A stretch of DNA of 6,624 bases, from the NCBI GenBank assembly GCA_964398945.1, contig CAYNOT010000038.1, positions 1 through 6,624 on the forward strand. Reading direction: 5' to 3'. Made by a program: the position numbers and the translations under genes. Within the stretch, counting starts at the first letter, position 1, and every line of letters begins with the position of its first letter. This stretch comes from JBGTGG01 sp964398945 (GTDB lineage: Bacteria; Bacteroidota; Bacteroidia; Cytophagales; Cyclobacteriaceae). Below the pieces are notes generated by a model. It saw only the letters and a program-made list of their open reading frames with translations. It ran no database searches and was not told the origin of the DNA. This document shows positions 1 to 4,310 of this stretch, in pieces.

Positions 1-54
1 GAAATGATTTTTACATTTGACAAAAATACTGTCCGGCAGAACTAGACCACCTCA
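1..54. mobile_element. Terminal end of an IS3-like insertion sequence (partial)
   Basis: The - strand from position 54 reads TGAGGTGGTCTAG followed by CCGGACAG. This resembles the terminal inverted repeat of IS3-family elements of Bacteroidota, which start with TG and carry a GGAC block. The helicase reading frame keeps family-like sequence up to this point and becomes unrelated beyond it, so an insertion boundary near 54/55 fits. The element body, transposase, opposite end and target-site duplication lie outside the window. The family assignment rests on the end sequence alone. Confidence 0.42.
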
Positions 55-493
55 CGCTTACAATGTTGTCAAGGTTTGGGTTTGTTAACCTGCGGTTGCC
101 ATTTTTTTCTTCTGTTTCTTCTTCATCAATTTCGTCTTCTTTAATTCTCAAGTTGTTGCAGGCTGCGTGAAGTCCCTGATAGGTTACAACGGTCATAAAT
201 TTTGGATTTCTAATGTCTCTCGAAATCCAATCAGGTGTCAAATTGGTTTGAAGAAAAAGTTCGCAAAAGCGTTGTATCCATTGATTGCGGATTGCAATTG
301 TAGGTGCAAGTATTAAAGTCGGTTTGTTCAGTCGAATAGCAACTTCAAGTCCTAAAACTGTCTTACCCGAACCTGGCGGAGCAATTACGTGTAAATGTCC
401 GTCAGTTAAGTGGTCTTGTAAGTCGTCAAGCACTCGTTGTTGGTATTTTCTCCAACCGTATTTAAATTTTATGTCTTTAGGATATTCTGTCAA
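11..493 (-). pseudogene. DEAD/DEAH-box (superfamily 2) helicase, N-terminal fragment truncated by IS end
   Basis: The 160-residue frame starts like an SF2 helicase. There is a WRKYQQ segment at 14-19 (Q-motif-like region), a Walker A APPGSGKT at 38-45, a motif Ia-like LILAPTIAIRNQW at about 56-68, and VVTYQGLH at about 102-109. Family-like sequence ends at NLDNIV (140-145). The last 15 residues are encoded by the IS-like end and stop at once. The DEAH box, helicase domain 2 and C-terminal parts are missing; relatives are several hundred residues longer, so this is a broken gene. The start is uncertain: no ATG is in frame and TTG at 493 is the best choice, 33 bp from the cassette-like boundary at 526/527. 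Related helicases are often found with nucleases or defence genes, but nothing here shows its role. Confidence 0.72.
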
Positions 494-520
494 TGTTATG
501 GTGTTGGTCGTTACAATTCT

Positions 521-607
521 GACTAACGTTTGTGTTTATGACGTTGTGCTGCAAAAATAGTAAATGTCAAACCGATAGCACAATGGCATAAACATGTTGT
601 TGGCAGC
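521..607 (-). repeat. attC-like recombination site 1 (follows lipocalin-like gene)
   Basis: This is an imperfect palindrome. Arms 533-550 and 577-594 pair at 16 of 18 positions around a 26-nt loop. On the - strand it opens with GCTGCCAAC (607-599), 5 bp after the stop of the lipocalin-like gene, and closes with AAACACAAACG|TTAGTC, with an inferred G|TT crossover at 527/526. The opening box is perfectly complementary to GTTGGCAGC at the other end of the same unit (1053-1045), which is the relation between an integron cassette's start and its own attC R'' box. The closing box does not match GTTRRRY exactly, so 'attC-like' is the safe label. Confidence 0.55.
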
Positions 608-1052
608 TGTTTTATTTCGCAGGTCTGAATTCAATTTCTTTATCTTTTCCTTCGGCTTTGAATACAAGCTTGATGTATTTCCCCTTCTTTGTTCTAATGG
701 GAAAATTTAATGGTAACAGTTCTTCATAATGTTCCGGAGTTTGCATCCTCTCAGTTAACAATAGTGTTTTTCCGTCATCTGAGATGTCCCATTTACCTTC
801 TTGAGTTGTAGAGTCATTGAGTAAAAATTTAAAATGTCCTTGTTCAGAAAAATTAATCTCCATTACTACCCATATGGGCATTATAGCTTTTTGACCATCG
901 TCAAATTTCTCATAGAATGGTTTAAACTTCCATAATCCTAATGCGTCATTTATAGTTTTGGTTCTTGGATTGTCTTGTCCGAATAGATTAACCGTTATTA
1001 GAATAAAAAATGTCAAAAGTAGTCTCATAGTCGTTAATAAAATTGCTGCCAA
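527..1052 (-). mobile_element. Cassette-like unit A: lipocalin-like gene plus attC-like site
   Basis: The 526-bp unit is bounded by two inferred G|TT crossovers and carries one gene in almost all its length, ending in palindrome 1. Inverted ends TGTTGGCAGC (598-607, +) and GCTGCCAACA (1045-1054, +) match over 10 bp. Gene start to boundary is 24 bp and stop to palindrome is 5 bp, the tight packing typical of integron cassettes. No integrase is visible, so activity is unproven. Confidence 0.5.
612..1028 (-). CDS. Small secreted lipocalin-like protein
   Basis: 138 residues. The N-terminus MRLLLTFFILITVNLFGQ is a signal peptide of the kind common in Bacteroidota, with no lipobox cysteine, so a periplasmic or secreted protein is expected. 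The mature part has a GLWKF turn early (about 31-35), then alternating strands including GHFKFLLND and GKWDISDDGKTLLL. This resembles the lipocalin-like domains of small Bacteroidota proteins: a β-barrel start GxW followed by a GxWxxxxdGkxL repeat. The ligand is unknown. The ATG at 1028 is chosen over the in-frame GTG at 1055 because the signal peptide begins there and the GTG lies across the cassette-like boundary. The gene is the only one in cassette-like unit A and diverges from the duplicated BlaI leader. The fold call is by pattern and could be another small β-barrel family. Confidence 0.6.
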   Translation of the reverse strand: MRLLLTFFILITVNLFGQDNPRTKTINDALGLWKFKPFYEKFDDGQKAIMPIWVVMEINFSEQGHFKFLLNDSTTQEGKWDISDDGKTLLLTERMQTPEHYEELLPLNFPIRTKKGKYIKLVFKAEGKDKEIEFRPAK

Positions 1053-1058
1053 CACCCC

Positions 1059-1081
1059 AAATATAGCTATTAACTATATTT
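1059..1081. repeat. Inverted repeat in duplicated leader, copy 1
   Basis: AAATATAG (1059-1066) and CTATATTT (1074-1081) form a perfect 8-bp inverted repeat around CTATTAA. It begins 6 bp inside the inferred G|TT boundary and recurs at 4154-4176. It could be a protein-binding site for recombination or regulation of the divergent gene. No function can be assigned. Confidence 0.5.
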
Positions 1082-1135
1082 CAGGTAATACCAAGGTGGC
1101 TGAGTTTGATATTAAAATCAAGGTTTCAAAATATC

Positions 1136-1151
1136 TACGAATTTTTTCGTA
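1136..1151. promoter_or_regulatory. BlaI-type operator O1, copy 1
   Basis: Perfect dyad TACGAA-TTTT-TTCGTA. It is the same half-site pair as at 1193-1208, with 57 bp between starts. BlaI/MecI-family repressors bind short dyads (TACA/TGTA type) near their own promoters, so these are the probable operators of the adjacent gene. This copy now precedes only the truncated repressor gene and, divergently, the lipocalin-like gene. Confidence 0.65.
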
Positions 1152-1192
1152 ACAAAAGTTTCTTTCTTCCGTTTTGTGTTGTATGCTTGTAT

Positions 1193-1208
1193 TACGAAAC
1201 TATTCGTA
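1193..1208. promoter_or_regulatory. BlaI-type operator O2, copy 1
   Basis: Perfect dyad TACGAA-ACTA-TTCGTA ending 7 bp before the ATG of the truncated repressor gene. A bound repressor here would block transcription or its early elongation. A weak Bacteroidota -7-like box, TATGCTTG, lies just upstream at 1182-1189 with no convincing -33 TTTG. Confidence 0.65.
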
Positions 1209-1215
1209 GAAAGAT

Positions 1216-1467
1216 ATGCCAACGAAAAAAAACATCAAACCCACCCAAAAAGAACTCGAAATCCTCCAAATTCTGTGGGAAAACCCCGATGCATCTGTAC
1301 GCGATGTATTTGAAAAAATGGGCAGTGAAGCCAAAAACGGTTACACCACCATCCTAAAACTATTGCAAATCATGCTGGAAAAAGGGCTGGTGGCACGCCA
1401 AAAGTCCGGGAAGCTCCATCTCTATAAAGCGATTCCATTACAGTTACCATTACCTATACCTACATAG
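1216..1467 (+). pseudogene. Truncated BlaI/MecI-type repressor (DNA-binding domain only)
   Basis: The first 74 residues are identical to the intact repressor at 4311-4700 and cover the winged-helix DNA-binding domain, including the recognition region NGYTTILKLL and the wing LVARQKSGKLHLY. After KAIP the frame runs into unrelated sequence (LQLPLPIPT) and stops at 1467, 83 residues in all. The C-terminal dimerisation part and the segment cut by BlaR1-type proteases are absent. Promoter and operators are intact, so it may still be transcribed. The most likely outcome is a dead remnant of the duplication. A weakly binding monomer that interferes with the full repressor is possible but unsupported. 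No relative of comparable truncation is known to me. Confidence 0.85.
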
Positions 1468-1557
1468 ACATGATGTCTATGTCCATGTCTATGTATAGCT
1501 ACAACACCACTACTAACAACTACTACATAGACACGATGTCTATCTCCAAGTCTATCT
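1460..1557. repeat. Pair of direct 35-bp repeats, each containing a palindrome
   Basis: Copy 1 (1460-1494) and copy 2 (1523-1557) agree at 30 of 35 positions. Copy 1 holds a 10-bp inverted repeat with one central base (ACATAGACAT-G-ATGTCTATGT, 1462-1482), and its left arm can instead pair with CATGTCTATGTA at 1484-1495. Copy 2 keeps ATAGACA-CGA-TGTCTAT. A further imperfect pair, 1494-1504 with 1574-1584, encloses copy 2. The segment lies between the truncated repressor and the convergent deaminase stop at 1580. It could act as a two-way terminator, a protein-binding array or a degenerate recombination site. No T-run follows the hairpins. Confidence 0.7.
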
Positions 1558-1579
1558 TCTCCAGCACTATCAATTGTAG

Positions 1580-3094
1580 TTATACTGTTATGTACCTCAA
1601 CTTGGGAGACTTTAGATTCTCGTCATTAGTCTTTACTAATTTAAGTTTAAGCATAGTACCCAAATGTCTGCTTGCTGTACGCGGTGTTATCTTAAAATGA
1701 GTTGCGTAATCTTTAGCTGATACTTCACCTTCAGACTTTACCCATTCATATCCCAACAGTTCTTCATCCTTTAATTTTGTGATAACATTCTGATGCGTTA
1801 CTTTCTTTACCACATCCATCTTTCTTGGAAACGTAAGTGTTAGATAAGGATCGTCCATGGTATATTCAGGCACGGGTAATCCAAATTGCTCATTTAGCGA
1901 TTTCCATAACCGCATTCCAAATCCCTTCTCTTCCATGTAGTCCATCAAGCTGAATACATATGTAATGATTGGGTTTCTACTCTGCGAAGAAGCTCTGAAT
2001 GTATTTAGCTTTTCTAAGGTAATAGAAGGCAATGGAGCACCAGGGCTTTTAACAACTACCTTATCACTATCAATTTCCAAATAACACTTAGCACCTTCGA
2101 TGCTAAAATCTCTATGAACAAGTGCATTGATTACAGCTTCGCGAATTACATCTATAGGAAACTCTGGCACATCCTTACGTTTAAAGGAAGATGTATCTTT
2201 TGAAAGTGCCAGCGATTTCTTCAACCAACTTTCCAGAAGATCGGGAATAAGTACTAAAGGCTGGTCAAAAGTTGCTGGCTCTATTTTGTAATCTCCATAA
2301 TCTACAGAGGCCATTAATACAGCTTGCTTGTATTTAGCTCTTGGGTTTTTACCGAAAAGTAAAATACCCATTCCAGTAGGACGGTAGGTATTTGCTTTTA
2401 CGTCCAAATTCATTGCTCCTAAATCAGTAAGAAAGGCTTGAAACTCACGATCTATTGTTTTGTGTGGGAGTTTTGCTTCTCTAATAAATTTCTCCAACGC
2501 TTCTGTTGAAAACTGACTTAGATCGGCATTTGGAATAGGTAGCTCCAACGGTGTTAAGATAATTTCAGTTTCTTCTTCCTTCTTCTTTTTCCTTTCGAGT
2601 GCCTGCTTTCTAAATTGGGCATTTTCTGTTTCAATAATCTGCTGCAAGTCCCTGTCAAACATCAGCACTTTAGCACCATTAGTTTCTAAATGTTTAATCC
2701 CTTTGCCATCTACCGTAGGATCAGGATCAGTAATACCAACATAAACATTCTTAATTCGTGCGTTGGTTGTTCTACGGCAGCAGGGAACTTTGGGTGGATT
2801 TCTTTCAACACAAGGTTCAAGTGTTGTATATAAAGTACATTCTTCCAATTTCTCATTTGATAACTTTCTTTCTATCAAAGTGTACTCGGCATGATCGCCC
2901 TCGCGGTATTCTCCCCGGTAAGCACGCTCTACCCGGCCTCCCGGAAAAACAAGTACTGCACCTACTTTAGGTGGAACTTTTCCATCGGGTCGCGGCTCAT
3001 TTAAGGATTTGTTCATTTCCTCTATAGCCATTTGCATATACTCGCGTGGAGTTAGTTCTTTTACCTTTGTTGTAGCCTTTTTCCGCTTTGCCAT
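1580..3094 (-). CDS. RibD-like deaminase fused to HATPase_c_4/AlbA_2-type ATP-binding module and C-terminal winged helix
   Basis: 504 residues in three parts. Residues 15-150 are a zinc deaminase of the RibD/CMP-deaminase type. They show DHAE (H68, catalytic E70), TLEPC (C95) and the second cysteine pair C105/C106, then DPDPTVDGKGIKHLETNGAKV, a RibD signature. No RibD reductase domain follows. After a basic linker (165-175), residues 200-425 match the C-terminal half of COG2865-type proteins: TGMGILLFGKNPRAKY, IREAVINALVHRDF (N-box, 317-330), KSPGAPLP, RNPIITYVF and EEKGFGM (389-394). Residues 440-504 look like a winged helix (SAKDYATHFKITPRTASRHL). Deaminase plus GHKL-type ATP binding plus DNA binding suggests a nucleotide- or nucleic-acid-modifying switch, perhaps for phage or element conflict; the substrate cannot be read from sequence. 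The ATG directly follows the TAG of an upstream gene remnant, so it was probably second in an operon. Confidence 0.85.
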   Translation of the reverse strand: MAKRKKATTKVKELTPREYMQMAIEEMNKSLNEPRPDGKVPPKVGAVLVFPGGRVERAYRGEYREGDHAEYTLIERKLSNEKLEECTLYTTLEPCVERNPPKVPCCRRTTNARIKNVYVGITDPDPTVDGKGIKHLETNGAKVLMFDRDLQQIIETENAQFRKQALERKKKKEEETEIILTPLELPIPNADLSQFSTEALEKFIREAKLPHKTIDREFQAFLTDLGAMNLDVKANTYRPTGMGILLFGKNPRAKYKQAVLMASVDYGDYKIEPATFDQPLVLIPDLLESWLKKSLALSKDTSSFKRKDVPEFPIDVIREAVINALVHRDFSIEGAKCYLEIDSDKVVVKSPGAPLPSITLEKLNTFRASSQSRNPIITYVFSLMDYMEEKGFGMRLWKSLNEQFGLPVPEYTMDDPYLTLTFPRKMDVVKKVTHQNVITKLKDEELLGYEWVKSEGEVSAKDYATHFKITPRTASRHLGTMLKLKLVKTNDENLKSPKLRYITV

Positions 3095-3238
3095 CTACTT
3101 TACAGTTGAATGTTTCTCTAATACCTCAATAAAATTCTCTAACCGGGTAACCAATTCATCATAAGTCACAAATACTATATTTCTCGAACCTTGGGTTAAT
3201 AGCCTGTGACTCGTCCTGAAACCCAATTTGTCCTGACC
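3095..3238 (-). pseudogene. C-terminal remnant of an upstream partner gene
   Basis: The - strand frame 3238-3095 is open for 47 codons and ends with TAG exactly next to the ATG of the deaminase gene. It contains a protein-like tail: GSRNIVFVTYDELVTRLENF, then IEVLEKHSTVK. No start codon for a full gene precedes it, because TAG occurs at 3241-3239 and the cassette-like boundary lies at 3252/3251. The VTYDEL(L/V)xR pattern near a C-terminus reminds me of PD-(D/E)XK nucleases of the Shedu/DUF4263 kind, but 47 residues cannot prove this. An alternative is an intact short leader peptide from an in-frame GTG (3169). The abutting stop and start suggest former translational coupling. Confidence 0.4.
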
Positions 3239-3246
3239 CTATGGCT

Positions 3247-3350
3247 GGCAACGTTTGTGTTTAAGGAGTTGCGGGAGTAGGAGGGTTTAAAAATGTAGCG
3301 CAGCGAAATGTTAAACCCTACCACTCCCGCAACTCTCCACCGTTACGCAC
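3247..3350 (-). repeat. attC-like recombination site 2 (long palindrome)
   Basis: Arms 3266-3290 and 3311-3335 pair at 23 of 25 positions, with a 20-nt loop 3291-3310. On the - strand it opens with GTGCGTAACGG (3350-3340) and closes with AAACACAAACG|TTGCC, giving a G|TT crossover at 3252/3251. The closing 14 bases share AACGTTTGTGTTTA (+ strand, 3250-3263) with palindrome 1 (525-538), so the two sites belong to one family. It is too symmetrical in both flanks and lacks a T-run, so it is not an ordinary terminator. Confidence 0.55.
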
Positions 3351-3383
3351 TAAATTAAGAAACCAATTTGAATTGGCACACAA
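3252..3383 (-). mobile_element. Cassette-like unit D: 132 bp, no gene
   Basis: The unit runs from G|TTGTGTGCC (3384/3383) to the crossover of palindrome 2 (3252/3251) and consists almost entirely of that palindrome. Gene-less cassettes are known in integron arrays. The relation between its opening tail and the first box of palindrome 2 is only partial, so this is the weakest of the inferred units. Confidence 0.35.
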
Positions 3384-3418
3384 CACCCCGCAATTACTTA
3401 AACACGGTGTTGGCGTGC
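3376..3418 (-). repeat. attC-like recombination site 3 (short, follows TonB_C gene)
   Basis: GCACACAACACC (3376-3387) faces GGTGTTGGCGTGC (3406-3418). The inner 7 bp, CAACACC with GGTGTTG, pair perfectly and the outer parts pair with one bulge, around an 18-nt loop. The first 14 bases, GCACACAACACCCC, recur exactly at 4140-4153 at the other end of the same unit, giving the direct repeat expected at both sides of an inserted cassette. It starts 22 bp after the TonB_C stop codon on the - strand. At about 43 bp it is shorter than typical attC sites. Confidence 0.5.
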
Positions 3419-4147
3419 GTTTTGTACATCTCTTTCTTTCTATCTAAACGTTATTGGTACAACCATTCTTTGTCTAACTGGTTTATCTTTTTGTCGCCCG
3501 GGATTCCAGTTTGGAGAATTTTTAATAATTCGGATTGCTTCTATTTCGCATTCATCGTGCTTAATTATTTCGGTTCTCGCTCTAGAATTGAATTTTTCCA
3601 TTTCTTCTGCAGGTACCGCTCTAACAGATGCTGAGTCAATTGTACCATCTCGGTTAATTACAAATTCAACGAACACTTTGCCTGTTATCCCAGCTTTTTT
3701 CGCTGTCTTTGGGTATTTCAAGTTTTTTGATACATAGTCATAAAACTTTTGAAATCCTCCAGGAAATGTTGCTGATTCCTCTACAACCATAAATAATTCC
3801 ACAGTTGCCACAGTCTCCTCTTTTGTCAATTGGATTGTAAAATTATTTACGTCTAAAGGAATTTCTGTTTGCATGGGAGAATATTCGTCACTCTTAATTA
3901 ATAGTGTATCAATAGTATCAATTGATAGTTGAAAGAATCCAAGAGCATTGGTCTTAGTTTCAATGTTAGTATTTTTTAATGTTACGGTAGCGTCTTTAAC
4001 AGGTTTTCCCGAATCTTTGTCTAAAAGTCGCCCAGTAATAGTTCTTTGTCCAAACAAAAAAATCGTAGAAGTCAGAATAAGGATGAGTATCAAAATAGTC
4101 CCTTTCATATTTGTCAATTGTTAATCTCTCTTAGAAAATGCACACAA
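3384..4147 (-). mobile_element. Cassette-like unit C: CarboxypepD_reg-TonB_C gene plus attC-like site 3
   Basis: The 764-bp unit is bounded by G|TTGTGTGC at 4148/4147 and 3384/3383, with the 14-bp repeat GCACACAACACCCC at both ends. It holds one gene, whose ATG lies 39 bp from the start of the unit. It joins the intact regulator leader at exactly the same leader base at which unit A joins the duplicated leader. Confidence 0.5.
3440..4108 (-). CDS. Secreted CarboxypepD_reg-like / TonB C-terminal domain protein
   Basis: 222 residues. Residues 1-21 (MKGTILILILILTSTIFLFGQ) form a signal peptide or membrane anchor. Residues 22-95 match the carboxypeptidase-regulatory-like fold common in Bacteroidota: TITGRLLDKDSGKPVKDATVTLKNTN, then ALGFFQLSI. 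Residues 110-222 are a TonB C-terminal domain: FPGGFQKFYDYVSKNLKYP, KKAGITGKVFVEFVINRDGTI, AIRIIKNSPNWNPGRQ, and a terminal VVPITF. There is no long proline-rich stretch to span the periplasm, so it is unlikely to be a standard energy-transducing TonB. A periplasmic protein contacting outer-membrane or regulatory partners is more likely. The ATG at 4108 is preferred to the TTG at 4117 because the signal peptide begins there. It diverges from the BlaI/BlaR1 operon, with the operators in the shared 202-bp gap. The partner is unknown. Confidence 0.8.
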   Translation of the reverse strand: MKGTILILILILTSTIFLFGQRTITGRLLDKDSGKPVKDATVTLKNTNIETKTNALGFFQLSIDTIDTLLIKSDEYSPMQTEIPLDVNNFTIQLTKEETVATVELFMVVEESATFPGGFQKFYDYVSKNLKYPKTAKKAGITGKVFVEFVINRDGTIDSASVRAVPAEEMEKFNSRARTEIIKHDECEIEAIRIIKNSPNWNPGRQKDKPVRQRMVVPITFR

Positions 4148-4153
4148 CACCCC

Positions 4154-4176
4154 AAATATAGCTATTAACTATATTT
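4154..4176. repeat. Inverted repeat in leader, copy 2
   Basis: AAATATAG (4154-4161) and CTATATTT (4169-4176), spaced by 7 bases, lie between the unit C boundary and the operators. The position suits a site acting on the divergent TonB_C gene or on recombination at the boundary. No function is established. Confidence 0.5.
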
Positions 4177-4230
4177 CAGGTAATACCAAGGGGGCTGAGT
4201 TTGATATTAAAATCAAGGTTTCAAAATATC

Positions 4231-4246
4231 TACGAATTTTTTCGTA
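4231..4246. promoter_or_regulatory. BlaI-type operator O1, copy 2
   Basis: Perfect dyad TACGAA-TTTT-TTCGTA, 65 bp upstream of the repressor ATG. Together with O2 it would let the BlaI-type dimer repress its own operon. Two operators flanking a promoter is a known layout in bla and mec regulation. It may also affect the divergent TonB_C gene, whose ATG is 123 bp away. Confidence 0.7.
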
Positions 4247-4287
4247 ACAAAAGTTTCTTTCTTCCGTTTTGTGTTGTATGCTTGTAT

Positions 4288-4303
4288 TACGAAACTATTC
4301 GTA
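4288..4303. promoter_or_regulatory. BlaI-type operator O2, copy 2
   Basis: Perfect dyad TACGAA-ACTA-TTCGTA, ending 7 bp before the repressor ATG, where it would overlap the transcript start or 5' UTR. A -7-like TATGCTTG lies at 4277-4284 (Bacteroidota consensus TAnnTTTG, one mismatch). The -33 region reads TTTC rather than TTTG, so the promoter itself is only tentative. No Shine-Dalgarno sequence is visible, which is usual in this phylum. Confidence 0.7.
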
Positions 4304-4310
4304 GAAAGAT

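Larger units (their letters stand above)
1050..1433 (+). repeat. 384-bp direct duplication, copy 1 (regulator leader plus 5' part of BlaI gene)
   Basis: This copy matches 4145-4528 base for base apart from T1097 against G4192. It holds the whole leader, both operator palindromes and the first 74 codons of the BlaI-type gene (the 74th only in part). Identity stops on the left at the CAAC box where the cassette-like units join, and on the right inside the coding region at 1433/1434. Near-identity implies a recent event or ongoing gene conversion. An assembly artefact is the main alternative. Confidence 0.95.
1434..3251 (-). mobile_element. Cassette-like unit E: deaminase-ATPase gene, right boundary only
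   Basis: On the - strand the unit opens at G|TTGCCAGCC (3252/3251), right after palindrome 2. It carries a gene remnant and the deaminase-ATPase fusion, then ends at 1434, where the duplicated BlaI segment begins. No attC-like box complementary to TTGCCAGCC was found after the deaminase stop, so the 3' end of the unit was lost or never was a cassette end. The unit boundary at 1434 is that of the duplication. Confidence 0.35.

Noticed and set aside
1029..1055. GTG start at 1055 for the lipocalin-like protein
   Set aside because: It would add nine residues before the signal peptide and place the start across the unit boundary; ATG at 1028 opens a clean signal peptide.
1106..1357. Frame starting in the leader and overlapping the BlaI gene (copies at 1106 and 4201)
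   Set aside because: It crosses both operators and overlaps the repressor out of frame; its repetition is due to the DNA duplication, not conservation.
1460..1557. Repeats as a CRISPR array
   Set aside because: Only two repeats, with mismatches, a spacer of 28 bp and strong internal palindromes; no cas gene in the window.
1580..3094. Riboflavin biosynthesis (ribD) assignment
   Set aside because: Only the deaminase half is RibD-like; the reductase is replaced by a HATPase_c_4-type module and winged helix, with no rib genes nearby.
3266..3335. Long palindrome as an ordinary rho-independent terminator
   Set aside because: 25-bp arms with a 20-nt loop, no T-run on either side, and a conserved end motif shared with another palindrome; attC-like explains more.
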